Source: Chitinophaga oryzae (GTDB taxonomy: Bacteria > Bacteroidota > Bacteroidia > Chitinophagales > Chitinophagaceae). Taken from it: a stretch of DNA of 64,000 bases. A program made the translations under genes and the position numbers. The notes under the pieces are model-generated. The model was not told the origin of the DNA, did no database searches, and worked only from the letters and a program-made list of their open reading frames with translations. The stretch is from positions 7,006,001 to 7,070,000 of the forward strand of contig NZ_CP051204.2 in assembly GCF_012516375.2 (NCBI RefSeq), in the 5' to 3' direction. Positions 1 through 9,068 of this stretch are shown here, piece by piece (the stretch's first letter is position 1; each line of letters opens with the position of its first letter).

Positions 1-528
1 GTTAACGGCAGTAGGGTTTTTACCCAGGGCTACGGAGCCTGCCACCTGGATGCCTTGCGCCACCAGTCCCTGGCTCATACGTTCGTTACCGTGACGGGCG
101 ATGGCGTGGGCGATTTCGTGTCCCATTACGCAGGCTAAAGCCGTTTCATTCTGGGTTACGGGCAGCAGTCCGGTGTATACGACTACTTTACCACCCGGCA
201 TACACCAGGCGTTCACTTCTTTACTGTCCACCAGGTTGAATTCCCATTTATAGTCCGCTATCTGGTTGCCCATATTATTCTGGTTCATGTAGGCAGTAAC
301 GGCGGCGGCAATCCGTTGTCCCACTCTTTTCACCATTTCCGCGTCCTTATTGGTGCTTTGCGACACTACCTTGTTGGAAGAGAGAAATGACTGATATTCC
401 TGGAGGGCCATGGATTGCATGGTGCTTTCGGGGAGCAGGTTTAACTGGCTGCGGCCTGTTATAGGTACGCGTGAACACGCTGCTAACAGCCCGACGCCGG
501 CAGTAAAGATAAGTGCGATCTTTTTCAT
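1..528 (-). CDS. M48 family metalloprotease lipoprotein (partial, C-terminus off the window)
   Basis: The visible 176 residues begin at the ATG complementary to 526-528 and run off the left edge. They open with a lipoprotein signal peptide (MKKIALIFTAGVGLLAAC, lipobox ending at the Cys), so the protein should be anchored in the cell envelope. The zinc-binding helix HEIAH lies at about residues 137-141, preceded by the segment TALACVMG that is typical of the M48 (Ste24/HtpX/YggG-LoiP) peptidases. This family degrades or quality-controls envelope proteins with a Zn2+ ion held by the two His and a downstream Glu, which is not in the window. The gene lies downstream of plsY on the same strand, but a hairpin separates them, so it is probably transcribed independently. 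Confidence 0.85.
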   Translation of the reverse strand, partial: MKKIALIFTAGVGLLAACSRVPITGRSQLNLLPESTMQSMALQEYQSFLSSNKVVSQSTNKDAEMVKRVGQRIAAAVTAYMNQNNMGNQIADYKWEFNLVDSKEVNAWCMPGGKVVVYTGLLPVTQNETALACVMGHEIAHAIARHGNERMSQGLVAQGIQVAGSVALGKNPTAVN

Positions 529-555
529 GGGTGAATCAAATTTATAATGCAGAAA

Positions 556-610
556 AGCATAAAGCAAAAAGCGTGCACACTTCAGCTGGCCCGGCTTTCT
601 GCTTTATGCT
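556..610 (-). terminator. Hairpin terminator after plsY
   Basis: Seventeen-bp arms (556-572 and 594-610) pair with one mismatch around a 21-nt loop. On the minus strand the stem is followed by a short T-rich stretch. It lies just after the plsY stop codon. Confidence 0.55.
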
Positions 611-636
611 TCGATATTTATAACCTAATAGTTGAA

Positions 637-1281
637 TTAGTGTTTTTCCTTTCTGTTCCTGAACAACGGTACTTTGCTCTCGTTACCTTTCAACAGACGG
701 GTGATGTTTTTCTGATGTGTTAACACTACCATCAGTGCCACGGCGATGGCAAAAATGCGGTAGTATATTTCAGGTTCATTAAAGATATACAGGATGAGGA
801 CAGGAAATGCGATGCTGGCGATGATAGAACTTAAGGACACATAACGTGTCAGGAACAGGATCATTAAAAATACGCCGACGCAGCACAGGGCTACTACCGG
901 CTGGATGGCCAGTACCAGGCCGAACAGCGTAGCGATGCCTTTACCGCCCCGGAAATTGGCCCAGACAGGGAAAATATGCCCTACCACGGCAGCCAGGCCC
1001 AGTCCGATCTGGAGGTTTACCAGCTGTGTCAGATGCTCGGGATCATGATAGTAGGAAACGAGGTACGCTAACCGTACCGCCAGTACACCTTTCAACATGT
1101 CTACTACCATCACAAAAGTTCCTGCTTTGGGGCCCAGTACCCGGAATGTATTGGTAGCACCGGCATTGCCGCTGCCATATTCCCTGATGTCCATCCCGAA
1201 AACGCCTTTACTTACCCATACAGCCGTAGGTACAGAACCGATCAGATAAGCACAAAAAAGCAATAAAATTTCTGTCATCAC
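637..1281 (-). CDS. plsY: Glycerol-3-phosphate acyltransferase PlsY
   Basis: PlsY transfers the acyl group of acyl-phosphate to sn-glycerol-3-phosphate, the first membrane step of phospholipid synthesis. The 214-residue protein is an integral membrane protein with several hydrophobic segments. The family motifs are visible: GSGNAGATN at residues 36-44, GGKGIAT at 111-117, and a C-terminal HQKN segment. Length fits the family (about 200-215). There are two adjacent Met codons, so the start could be one codon later. The next gene upstream on this strand, prmA, is about 110 nt away. Confidence 0.95.
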   Translation of the reverse strand: MMTEILLLFCAYLIGSVPTAVWVSKGVFGMDIREYGSGNAGATNTFRVLGPKAGTFVMVVDMLKGVLAVRLAYLVSYYHDPEHLTQLVNLQIGLGLAAVVGHIFPVWANFRGGKGIATLFGLVLAIQPVVALCCVGVFLMILFLTRYVSLSSIIASIAFPVLILYIFNEPEIYYRIFAIAVALMVVLTHQKNITRLLKGNESKVPLFRNRKEKH

Positions 1282-1392
1282 TATAAGTTAGGATTGCTAA
1301 GATAACAAATTCTGTGTTAAAATTAAGCAAACATTAGAAAAGTTTGTAACACAAAAGTTGGATTATCAGCACTTTTCATATAAAATTTAAAA

Positions 1393-2220
1393 CTATTCCT
1401 TGTCAGCCGCCTGAAGTTTCAGTGCCAGCCAGTTGTCTTTTTCTATTTTATCCAGCAGCACAAAGCCGGCCGGGACCGCCGATGCCAGTATTTGCTGTTC
1501 GTCTGACGGCATGATACCGCTCAGCAGCAGGATACCATCGGGCGCCATTAAACGGCGCATATCGCTCATAAACCGCAACAGTACGTTCAGATTGATGTTG
1601 GCCAGTATGATATCATATGTGTCCGTCACCGCATCCAGGTTGTCCGCCTGCCATACCGTTGTATGCTGCGTATGATTGGTATGAATGTTCTCCAGCGTAT
1701 TGTTTACTGCCCACTCATCATAGTCGATCGCATCTGTTTTAGCCGCCCCCATCTTGTCTGCCAGGATGGCCAGGATCCCTGTACCGGTACCGAAATCGAA
1801 CACTTTCTTCCCCTCAAATGAAAGATGTTGCATCAACCGTATCATAGACGAGGTAGTGGCGTGATGCCCGGTACCGAACGACATCTTGGGTGTGATCACG
1901 ATCTCATAGACAGGCGCCGGTGTAAAAGGCGGATGAAACCCGGCCCTGATGCCACAAAAGCCATCTACCCGCACAGGCTCAAAATTGCTCTCCCACACTG
2001 CATTCCAGTTTGTCTGCTGAATGGTCTCTTTCGTATAGGATATACCGTAAGGTAAAAGAATCGACTGCAATAATGCTTCTTCAAAATCAGCTTCCGGAAT
2101 ATAGGCGATCAGTTGGTCTGTTTGCTCCTCAAATCCCTCATAACCTGCATCCGATAACTGTGCAACCAGCAGGTCGGCCTGTTCAGCGCTGGCCTGCAGC
2201 GTAATAGCAATATGTGACAT
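1393..2220 (-). CDS. prmA: Ribosomal protein L11 methyltransferase PrmA
   Basis: PrmA is the SAM-dependent methylase that trimethylates amino groups of ribosomal protein L11. The SAM-binding loop FDFGTGTG lies near residue 141, followed by the acidic residue in DAIDYDEWAV and the post-I motif region ILANINLNVLL. The N-terminal ferredoxin-like substrate-recognition domain covers about the first 80 residues. I chose the ATG at 2220 (MSHIAITLQ), giving 275 aa. An in-frame upstream start at 2268 would add 16 residues not typical of the family. Confidence 0.92.
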   Translation of the reverse strand: MSHIAITLQASAEQADLLVAQLSDAGYEGFEEQTDQLIAYIPEADFEEALLQSILLPYGISYTKETIQQTNWNAVWESNFEPVRVDGFCGIRAGFHPPFTPAPVYEIVITPKMSFGTGHHATTSSMIRLMQHLSFEGKKVFDFGTGTGILAILADKMGAAKTDAIDYDEWAVNNTLENIHTNHTQHTTVWQADNLDAVTDTYDIILANINLNVLLRFMSDMRRLMAPDGILLLSGIMPSDEQQILASAVPAGFVLLDKIEKDNWLALKLQAADKE

Positions 2221-2357
2221 ATGTGGCAAATATAATGATTTGCCCGAAACAACCGCCGTACGGAACAATAGTAAGAAAATATTTACCCGGGCCCAATTTA
2301 TAACATTTTATATTAATATCATTATATTTGACATGTAAAATTTAACCAATATTACCT

Positions 2358-2933
2358 ATGAAAACATTACTGCTCCTGCTCGCAGGCATCGCCTGCTCAT
2401 GGGCCGCCACGGCACAAACAGTGATTAAAGTGCAACCGCCCTCCGAACCCTTCAGAGACTCTGTGGTATACCAGGGAGACAATGTTGTCCTTATCTTCGA
2501 CCGGCAGCATCTGCTCGATTATATGATCACGATGGATACCACGCTGCGCAACAACAAGAACAGCAATAAAGTATTTCGGAACATCCAGTTTGCAAAGCTC
2601 AACGCCAACGATATGGCTAACCACTTCCTGAAAGCCTATTGTTTCCTGGAAGACACGCTCAACAAGGAAATCAACTTCCGGACGGACAGGATGAACCTGC
2701 TGTGGGCGGAAGACTGCGGCATCCTGATGCCTTATGTGGAAGAGATACTGCCCGACCTGCTGGCCACCGGCAACCTGAAAATCGTGGAAAGAGGCAGTAA
2801 AATAGTACAACCGGCGTACAAGCTCATCTTTGAGCCTATCAATAACAACAACTACCGGGTATTTCGGATGAACAACGGCAAAGAGATTTTCCGGGAAAGT
2901 ACCTTTTGTGTGGAGCAGATCACTCACCGGTAG
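2358..2933 (+). CDS. Secreted hypothetical protein
   Basis: I do not recognise the family. The 191-residue protein begins with a clear type I signal peptide (MKTLLLLLAGIACSWAATAQ, probable cleavage after ATA), so it should be periplasmic or secreted. The remainder is soluble, charged and without repeats or obvious catalytic motifs. A TAnnTTTG element (TATATTTG, 2323-2330) lies 28 nt before the ATG and may be its promoter -7 box; I see no convincing -33 TTG. A heptamer repeat tract and a terminator hairpin follow directly after the stop codon, so it appears to be a single-gene transcript. Confidence 0.7.
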   Translation: MKTLLLLLAGIACSWAATAQTVIKVQPPSEPFRDSVVYQGDNVVLIFDRQHLLDYMITMDTTLRNNKNSNKVFRNIQFAKLNANDMANHFLKAYCFLEDTLNKEINFRTDRMNLLWAEDCGILMPYVEEILPDLLATGNLKIVERGSKIVQPAYKLIFEPINNNNYRVFRMNNGKEIFRESTFCVEQITHR

Positions 2934-2939
2934 ACAATT

Positions 2940-2967
2940 ACGAATTACGAATCACGAATTACGAATT
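2940..2967 (+). repeat. Four tandem copies of heptamer ACGAATT
   Basis: Four head-to-tail 7-bp units (the second is ACGAATC) begin 6 nt after a TAG stop codon. The same heptamer builds the arms of the large inverted repeat at 53597-53699. Confidence 0.85.
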
Positions 2968-2972
2968 ATACG

Positions 2973-2998
2973 AAGGCGTCCGGAAGGATGCCTTTTTT
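2973..2998 (+). terminator. Intrinsic terminator
   Basis: A 9-bp stem with one G-U pair (2973-2981 with 2986-2994) closes a GGAA tetraloop and runs into six T. It serves the secreted hypothetical upstream. Confidence 0.8.
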
Positions 2999-3010
2999 GT
3001 AGCTTGTAAA

Positions 3011-3046
3011 CGAAAAAGCAGCCACTAGACAGTAGCTGCTTTCTCG
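3011..3046 (-). terminator. Probable pnp terminator
   Basis: Arms of about 16 nt (3011-3026, 3031-3046) pair with two mismatches. Read on the minus strand, the hairpin ends in TTTTTCG after the pnp coding region. Confidence 0.6.
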
Positions 3047-3092
3047 TTTATTTAATTTCAGTTATAAAGACTGTGTAGGGCAAAACCCGGAA

Positions 3093-5456
3093 CTATTCTT
3101 CATCGAAGGTTGGTTCCTGTGGTTTTTCCGGGAAGTCCTGGCGTTCAGGGCGAGGGCCGCGGTCTTCACGGGGGCCACGGTCATCACGGGGACCACGTCT
3201 GTCTCCACGGTCACGGTCGCCGCCACCACGTCTGTCGTCGCGGGGTCCACGGTCACGTCTGTCACCGCGATCGCCACGGTCACCGCGGTCTCCACGGTCA
3301 CGGCGTTCGCCGCGATCACCTTCTTCGCGTTCTACATAACCATCCGGTTTAGGCATCAGCACTTTGCGGCTCAGTTTAAACTTACCGGTTTTAGGATCAG
3401 TACCGGTGAGTTTTACTTTTACCTTTTCACCTTCAGACAGTACGCCTTCCATGGTTTCGAGGCGTTTCCAGGACACTTCGGAGATGTGCAGCAGGCCTTG
3501 TTTGCCAGGCATGAACTCTACGAAAGCGCCGTATGGCATGATGGATTTAACAACAGACTCGTATACCTCTCCTACTTCCGGAACGGCTACGATGCCTTTC
3601 ACCCATGCCACGGCTTTGTCCAGGCTCTCTTTCTGTGAAGAGAAGATGCTCACTTCGCCGGTTTCGCCTACCTCTTCGATATTGATGGTAGTACCGGTTT
3701 CGCGTTGGATTTCCTGTATGATTTTACCACCCGGTCCGATCACCGCGCCGATAAATTCGCGGTCGATGATGATCTTCTCCATACGTGGTGCATGTGGTTT
3801 CGGTTCAGGACGGGCAGCAGGAACAACCGCATACATCGCTTCCACGATGTGCAGGCGTCCTTTCTTTGCCTGTGCCAGCGCGGAACGCATTACGTCCATG
3901 CTCAGGCCGTCCACTTTGATATCCATCTGGATACCTACGATACCGTCGCGGGTACCGGTTACTTTAAAGTCCATATCACCGAGGTGGTCTTCATCACCCA
4001 GGATGTCGGTCAGTACCGCCCATTTGCCGTCAGACGCGCGGGAGATAAGGCCCATAGCCACGCCGGACACGTGTTTCGGCAGCGGCACACCTGCGTCCAT
4101 CAGCGCCAGTGAACCGGCACATACGGTCGCCATAGAGGAAGAACCGTTAGATTCGAGGATATCGGATACTACACGTACGGTATAGGCGTAATCGGAGCCG
4201 GGCATCATTTGCTTCAGGGAGCGCATGGCCAGGTTACCGTGCCCTACTTCACGACGGCCGGGGCCGCGCATCATTTTCACCTCACCGGTGGAGAATGGCG
4301 GGAAGTTGTAGTGCAGGATGAATTTGGAATAGTTGGAAGTAGCAGCGCTTTCGATCAGCAGCTCATCTTCAGGCGTACCCAGGGTCACGGTAGTGAGGGA
4401 CTGTGTCTCACCGCGGGTGAACAGGGCGGAGCCGTGCGGGGAAGGCAGGATGTCTGTTTCCATCGCCAGCGGGCGTACCTGGTCGAGGGCGCGGCCGTCC
4501 AGGCGGACAGACTCGTCGAGGATCATGTTACGGATCACCTCTTTTTCCAGGTCGTGGAAGTATTCACCTACGAGTGGTGCATCTTCTTCCGGCAGTTCGC
4601 CGAGGCTTTCTTTCAGCTCTTCCGCGATTTTTTTGAACGCATCGCTGCGGTCATGTTTGGCAGAAGCGGATTTCGCTACCGCGTAAATTTTATCTTTCGC
4701 AAAAGCGATCACTTTCGCTTTCAGTTCTTCGTTCTGGTGAGGCAGCGTGTATTCACGTTTGCCTTTCACGCCTTTCAGGTCGCGCAGTTCTTCCTGGGCT
4801 TTTACCTGTACCCTGATAGCGGCGTGTGCAGCTTCGATAGCAGCGATCAGGTCTTCTTCCTGGCACTCCTTGCTCTCGCCTTCCACCATCATGATGTTCT
4901 TTTCAGTGGCACCGATGATGAAGTCCATGTCGGCTTTGGCCAGATCGGAGCGGTTCGGGTTGATCACATATTTACCTTCAATGCGGGCTACCCGTACTTC
5001 GGAGATGATCTCCTGGATGGGCACGTCAGAAACGGCAAGTGCAGCAGATGCAGCCAGGCAGGCCAGTGCATCGGGCATTACTTCAGGATCAGAAGAGATG
5101 AGTGTAACCAGTACCTGTACTTCGCAGAAATAGTTGTCGGGGAACAGCGGGCGTAATGCACGGTCGATCAGTCGGGAGATCAGGACTTCATAATCGGATA
5201 GTCTGCCTTCGCGTTTGAAAAAAGATCCGGGTATGCGGCCGGCAGAAGCAAATTTTTCCTGGTAGTCAACAGTAAGCGGGAAGAAGGACTGGCCTGGTTT
5301 AGGTTCTTTATTCGCTACCACAGTGGCCAGCAGAATTGCATTCCCCAAACGCACCGTTACCGCTCCGTCAGCCTGACGGGCCAACTTGCCGGTCTCGATG
5401 GTCACGATACGACCGTCTCCTATATCGAATTTCACTGAGATAGGTGTCAGATTCAT
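3093..5456 (-). CDS. pnp: Polyribonucleotide nucleotidyltransferase (PNPase) with Arg/Asp/Gly-rich tail
   Basis: PNPase degrades RNA 3'-5' with phosphate, releasing nucleoside diphosphates. Visible in order: first RNase PH domain, all-alpha linker, second RNase PH domain ([10 protein letters not shown], then [13 protein letters not shown]), KH domain with [11 protein letters not shown]1 domain ([20 protein letters not shown]), then a C-terminal tail of about 60 residues made of [14 protein letters not shown] units ending near FDEE. The tail is an extension beyond the usual S1 end and resembles RGG-type RNA-binding segments. I use the ATG at 5456 ([11 protein letters not shown]); the ORF is open 22 codons further upstream. 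rpsO lies directly upstream, as in many bacteria, but a terminator separates the two. Confidence 0.97.
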   Translation of the reverse strand: MNLTPISVKFDIGDGRIVTIETGKLARQADGAVTVRLGNAILLATVVANKEPKPGQSFFPLTVDYQEKFASAGRIPGSFFKREGRLSDYEVLISRLIDRALRPLFPDNYFCEVQVLVTLISSDPEVMPDALACLAASAALAVSDVPIQEIISEVRVARIEGKYVINPNRSDLAKADMDFIIGATEKNIMMVEGESKECQEEDLIAAIEAAHAAIRVQVKAQEELRDLKGVKGKREYTLPHQNEELKAKVIAFAKDKIYAVAKSASAKHDRSDAFKKIAEELKESLGELPEEDAPLVGEYFHDLEKEVIRNMILDESVRLDGRALDQVRPLAMETDILPSPHGSALFTRGETQSLTTVTLGTPEDELLIESAATSNYSKFILHYNFPPFSTGEVKMMRGPGRREVGHGNLAMRSLKQMMPGSDYAYTVRVVSDILESNGSSSMATVCAGSLALMDAGVPLPKHVSGVAMGLISRASDGKWAVLTDILGDEDHLGDMDFKVTGTRDGIVGIQMDIKVDGLSMDVMRSALAQAKKGRLHIVEAMYAVVPAARPEPKPHAPRMEKIIIDREFIGAVIGPGGKIIQEIQRETGTTINIEEVGETGEVSIFSSQKESLDKAVAWVKGIVAVPEVGEVYESVVKSIMPYGAFVEFMPGKQGLLHISEVSWKRLETMEGVLSEGEKVKVKLTGTDPKTGKFKLSRKVLMPKPDGYVEREEGDRGERRDRGDRGDRGDRGDRRDRGPRDDRRGGGDRDRGDRRGPRDDRGPREDRGPRPERQDFPEKPQEPTFDEE

Positions 5457-5524
5457 AAAAAAGTGAGGATTAATTGATAACGTTATCCATTTACAATCAC
5501 AAGGATAACAAAACGTATACATAC

Positions 5525-5559
5525 AAAAAAACTATTCCCAACATAAAAGTTGGGAATAG
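5525..5559 (-). terminator. rpsO terminator
   Basis: A perfect 11-bp inverted repeat (5532-5542 with 5549-5559) with a 6-nt loop is followed on the minus strand by seven T. It lies 19 nt after the rpsO stop codon. Confidence 0.88.
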
Positions 5560-5578
5560 CGCTATAATTAAGTCTTGG

Positions 5579-5851
5579 TTACTTCCTGATACCTAACTTC
5601 TCAATGAGGGCACGATAGCCGGTGAGGTTGGTTTTAGACAGATAAGCGAGCAGACGCTTTCTCTGACCTACCATTTTCATCAGACCACGATGAGTGGAGA
5701 AATCTTTTTTGTTTTGTTTCAGGTGACCGGAAATGCTGTTGATACGCTCAGTCAGCAGGGCAATTTGCGCTTCCACGGAGCCTGTATTTTTCTCGCTTCC
5801 ACCAAATTCCTTAAAAATATTGGCTTTCTTTTCAACAGTTAAGTAAGACAT
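5579..5851 (-). CDS. rpsO: 30S ribosomal protein S15
   Basis: S15 binds the central domain of 16S rRNA early in 30S assembly. The 90-residue product has the family features: [18 protein letters not shown], the [15 protein letters not shown] segment and RKRLLAYL near the C-terminus. The ATG at 5851 (MSYLTVEKK) gives the normal 89-90 aa length; an upstream in-frame Met would add a low-complexity leader encoded by ATT/ATA-rich DNA and is unlikely. Transcribed towards pnp, with its own terminator. Confidence 0.97.
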   Translation of the reverse strand: MSYLTVEKKANIFKEFGGSEKNTGSVEAQIALLTERINSISGHLKQNKKDFSTHRGLMKMVGQRKRLLAYLSKTNLTGYRALIEKLGIRK

Positions 5852-5993
5852 CTTTAATAATAATAAGTAATAATAATGTTTTTTGTCGCTATTTTTCCGG
5901 TGCAAAGGTAATTTAAAAAATACGAATTACCAATAAAGCCGGAATTTATAATTAATTCTGAATAATTTATATCTGTAATCCACTCCTAACCAA

Positions 5994-6689
5994 CTAAGCA
6001 GAGAAATTCAGCGCGGCATTGTCGGTCACATGGCCATTTTCGGTGCGCAGCACCCTGGATGGGAACTTTTGTAAAACGATATAATCATGGGTGGCCATCA
6101 CGATGGCGGTACCCTCCCGGCAAATACGGAACAACAACTGCATGATACCATCCGAAGTCTCCGGGTCCAGGTTGCCCGTAGGCTCATCTGCCAGGATCAG
6201 TTTGGGAGAATTGAGCATCGCCCGCGCAATGTCGATACGCTGCTGCTCGCCGCCCGACAGTTCATAGGGCATTTTAAAGCCTTTGGTGCTCAGCCCCACC
6301 TTGTCCAGCACATCCGCAATTTTATCTTCCATCTGCTTGGCATCCTGCCAACCGGTGGCCCGCAGCGCAAATTTCAGGTTGTCGTGCACGTTACGGTCCG
6401 TCAGCAGCTGGAAATCCTGGAATACCACGCCCAGGTTACGACGCAGGTAAGGTACCTTCTTCCAGTCCATCTTCTTCAGATCGAAACCCACTACCTGGCC
6501 GGTACCGTCCTTTAAAGGCAAATCCCCGTACAGCGTTTTCAGCAGGCTGGACTTGCCCGTCCCCGTTTTACCAATAAGATATACAAACTCTCCTTTATTC
6601 ACCGTAATATTCACATCAGACAAAATCAAAGAATTTCCCTGGTAAATACTGGCATTCGTTAACTGGATAATCGGCTGTTCGGGTGTCAT
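5994..6689 (-). CDS. ftsE: Cell-division-type ABC transporter ATP-binding protein (FtsE family)
   Basis: This is a 231-residue ABC ATPase: Walker A GKTGTGKSS, Q-loop VFQDFQLL, signature LSGGEQQR, Walker B LILADEPTGNLD and an H-loop in MATHDY. These match FtsE, which with membrane partner FtsX drives peptidoglycan hydrolases at the septum. The start at 6689 (MTPEQPIIQL) is preferred to an upstream in-frame Met that adds an atypical 17 residues. No ftsX is adjacent in the window, so assignment to FtsE rather than a related LolD-type subunit rests on sequence style alone. Confidence 0.82.
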   Translation of the reverse strand: MTPEQPIIQLTNASIYQGNSLILSDVNITVNKGEFVYLIGKTGTGKSSLLKTLYGDLPLKDGTGQVVGFDLKKMDWKKVPYLRRNLGVVFQDFQLLTDRNVHDNLKFALRATGWQDAKQMEDKIADVLDKVGLSTKGFKMPYELSGGEQQRIDIARAMLNSPKLILADEPTGNLDPETSDGIMQLLFRICREGTAIVMATHDYIVLQKFPSRVLRTENGHVTDNAALNFSA

Positions 6690-6837
6690 GTACTTGTTCT
6701 GTTTAATGCAAAACTGCGTTATGGCGACAAAAATAACCAATTAAAAAATAATTCGTTGCGTCTTCTTTCAACAACTGACAACATGATGGCTCCTGATTCA
6801 CCTGATTTGTGAAGATCACCCTTGTTTTCCTTCTAAA

Positions 6838-6873
6838 AACTAAAAAAATAGTTGTTAAACTAAAAACTTAGTT
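6838..6873 (+). promoter_or_regulatory. Two 16-bp palindromes, candidate BlaI operators
   Basis: AACTAAAAAAATAGTT (6838-6853) and AACTAAAAACTTAGTT (6858-6873) are palindromes with centres 20 bp apart, about two helical turns. They lie 31 nt before the blaI ATG and bracket promoter-like elements (TTG at 6852-6854, TATCTTAG at 6875-6882, 20 nt apart). Dyad operators of this kind are usual for BlaI/MecI repressors; binding is inferred. Confidence 0.6.
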
Positions 6874-6903
6874 ATATCTTAGAGGTAACAATCGACATTC
6901 GTT

Positions 6904-7269
6904 ATGAAACAGCTTACCAAAGCGGAAGAGCAGATCATGCAGGCGCTCTGGCAAACAGGGCCCGCCTTCGTAAAAGATATTATCGAAGCCCTGCCCGAAC
7001 CCAAACCGCATTATAATACCGTCTCCACGCTGGTTAAAATCCTGATCGAAAAGGGGTTTGTCGATTTTAAGGCGTTTGGCAAATCCCACCAGTACCATGC
7101 CCTGATCACCAAGGAAGCCTATAGCCACAAAACACTGAACAGCCTGGCCAAAAGCTATTTCGGCGGTTCTTTCAGCAACATGGTGTCCTTTTTCGTGAAA
7201 GAAAAAGAAATCAGCGTGAACGACCTGGAGCAGCTGATAAAAAAGATCAAGGACCACGACAAACAATAA
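6904..7269 (+). CDS. BlaI/MecI/CopY family transcriptional repressor
   Basis: A 121-residue winged-helix regulator. The N-terminal part (LTKAEEQIMQALWQTGPAFVKDI, then HYNTVSTLVKILIEKGFV) is the characteristic BlaI DNA-binding domain, and the C-terminal helices form the dimerisation arm. BlaI-type repressors are released by proteolysis triggered by the adjacent M56 sensor peptidase. The next gene, 30 nt downstream, is just such an M56 protein, so the two form a sensor/repressor pair. The inducing signal cannot be read from sequence; no beta-lactamase is nearby. Two palindromes upstream are likely autoregulatory sites. Confidence 0.92.
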   Translation: MKQLTKAEEQIMQALWQTGPAFVKDIIEALPEPKPHYNTVSTLVKILIEKGFVDFKAFGKSHQYHALITKEAYSHKTLNSLAKSYFGGSFSNMVSFFVKEKEISVNDLEQLIKKIKDHDKQ

Positions 7270-7299
7270 CAGCATCCACCCGCATCAAAAGCATTCCAC

Positions 7300-8985
7300 A
7301 TGACAGCGCTTATCTATCTGGAGAAAGTCGTACTGTGCAGCGCCCTATTGTATGGTTATTACCATCTGGCCCTGCGTAACAACCGGTTTCATCACTGGAA
7401 CCGCTACTACCTGGTGCTCATCACCCTGGTGTCGTTAGTTACCCCGCTGCTGCAGATACCGCTGCCCGGCAGTTCGGAGCAACCGTCTGCCGTAGTGGTA
7501 TACACCAGCAAAATCATTACCCTCCGGGAAGCGGTGGCCGCCACGCCGGCAACAAGCCCCTCCGACTATTTACGTATATCCCTTACCGTTATTTACGCGT
7601 TAATAGTGGTCTTCCTGCTATACCGCTTACTCTACGGCATCATCGGCATCCGCCGGCTGATACGCAGCAGCGAAGTGCAGGAAATCCCCCCTTTCCGGTT
7701 TGCGCGCAGTCCCCGGGTGAAAGCGCCCTTTTCCTTCTTCCGGTATATCTTCTGGGACACGGACGTGAACCTCGACAGTCCGGAAAACAAACAGGTACTG
7801 CAGCACGAACTGGTGCACCTGCGCGAGAAACACAGCATCGACAAAATGCTGCTGGAAGTAGTGACCGCCTTCTGCTGGATCAACCCTTTCTTCCACCTCA
7901 TCAAACGCGAATTGTCGCTCGTGCATGAATTTATCGCCGATCAGAAAGCAGCGGGCAACGAAGTAGCGGGTTATGCCGAAAACATTCTCCGCAACGCCTT
8001 TAACAGCCGGCAGTTTTCCATTACCAATGATTTTTTTCATCCGCCCATAAAACGCAGAATTTTTATGCTTACTCAATTCCGCCAACCCCGGTTCAGTTAT
8101 TTGCGCAGGATACTGGTGCTGCCTGTCAGCGTCCTTATTTTCTGCTCACTAGCCTTTGTGGTAGACCAGCGCCCTTCCGCCATTCGGGCGCTCGTCCCCT
8201 CCGGCAATCCGGTATTATCCAAAATAGATACGCTTCCGCCTGTGCATGTCACCTCCTATAGCTCTGGTCTCGGGAAAGTACAGGAAAAGGCAAAGCTGAC
8301 AGTCCAGCCTTCCTTCCCCGAAGGGGAAAAAGGCCTCGCCCGCTACCTCACCAGAACCATCCGTTACCCGAAAGAAGCCCAGACAAATGATATTCAGGGC
8401 ACTATTCAAATTCGCTTCGTTATCGACGCTCAGGGCAACGTTATACAGCCTGTAGCCGTTAACCGCCCTCTTGGCGGCGGCCTGGAAGAAGAGGGCATCC
8501 GCGTGGTAAAAGATATGCCCCAATGGAAACCAGGAGAGATCAAGGGGAAAAAAGTAGCCGTTGAATATGTGCTGCCCATCCGGTTCACCCTGCAGGAACA
8601 AACGCCCGTAGTTACAGCCCAGCGTCCCGATACGGTGGCGCTGCAGCCCGCTGCTGTCAAAGACGAAGTCTTCACCTTTGTGGAAACCCCACCTACATTC
8701 CGGGGCGGTGAAAATGCACTGGCACTATACCTGTCAAAGAATATCCGCTATCCCAAAGAAGCCATGGAGAAAGGCAAGTCAGGCACCGTGTTCGTGCAGT
8801 TTGTGGTAAACAAGGAAGGGAAAGTCCTCGATCCCAGGACAATAGGCGCCGCCAAAGGTTACGGCCTGGAAGAAGAAGCCCTCCGGGTGGTAAAGGAAAT
8901 GCCTGAGTGGATAGCCGGCAAACAAAACGGCAGGAATGTAAATGTGCAATTTAACCTGCCCATACGCTTTACAATGCAACAATAA
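7300..8985 (+). CDS. BlaR1-like M56 peptidase fused to two TonB C-terminal domains
   Basis: The 561-residue protein starts with the M56 module: membrane helices near residues 1-25, 35-55 and 90-115, the zinc motif HELVH at 169-173, a further conserved HEFIADQ at 209, and another membrane helix near 270-290. Two repeats of a TonB C-terminal-like domain follow, each with the pattern IRYPKEA, then GxxxxxFVxxxxG, then LEEExxRVVKxMPxW, and ending LPIRFT (about residues 345-435 and 460-561). M56 proteins sense an envelope signal and cleave the partner repressor, here the BlaI homologue just upstream. Fusion to TonB domains is frequent in Bacteroidota, and their role is not settled; the doubled domain suggests interaction with periplasmic or outer-membrane partners. 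Confidence 0.88.
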   Translation: MTALIYLEKVVLCSALLYGYYHLALRNNRFHHWNRYYLVLITLVSLVTPLLQIPLPGSSEQPSAVVVYTSKIITLREAVAATPATSPSDYLRISLTVIYALIVVFLLYRLLYGIIGIRRLIRSSEVQEIPPFRFARSPRVKAPFSFFRYIFWDTDVNLDSPENKQVLQHELVHLREKHSIDKMLLEVVTAFCWINPFFHLIKRELSLVHEFIADQKAAGNEVAGYAENILRNAFNSRQFSITNDFFHPPIKRRIFMLTQFRQPRFSYLRRILVLPVSVLIFCSLAFVVDQRPSAIRALVPSGNPVLSKIDTLPPVHVTSYSSGLGKVQEKAKLTVQPSFPEGEKGLARYLTRTIRYPKEAQTNDIQGTIQIRFVIDAQGNVIQPVAVNRPLGGGLEEEGIRVVKDMPQWKPGEIKGKKVAVEYVLPIRFTLQEQTPVVTAQRPDTVALQPAAVKDEVFTFVETPPTFRGGENALALYLSKNIRYPKEAMEKGKSGTVFVQFVVNKEGKVLDPRTIGAAKGYGLEEEALRVVKEMPEWIAGKQNGRNVNVQFNLPIRFTMQQ

Positions 8986-9014
8986 CAATCCATTTTTGCT
9001 AAGACTAAAACAAC

Positions 9015-9050
9015 AGCGCCGGGCCTGTCAGGTCCGGCGCTTATTTTTTA
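9015..9050. terminator. Terminator between convergent genes
   Basis: Inverted repeat 9015-9027 with 9029-9041, one G-U pair, GC-rich, followed on the plus strand by TTATTTTTTA. It ends the M56 gene transcript. Confidence 0.75.
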
Positions 9051-9068
9051 TCTTACAACAAGTTATTG

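Noticed and set aside
3110..4185. Long open frames on the plus strand across pnp
   Set aside because: They are antisense to a strongly conserved PNPase and have skewed composition (His/Gly or Ser/Thr rich) without any recognisable domain.
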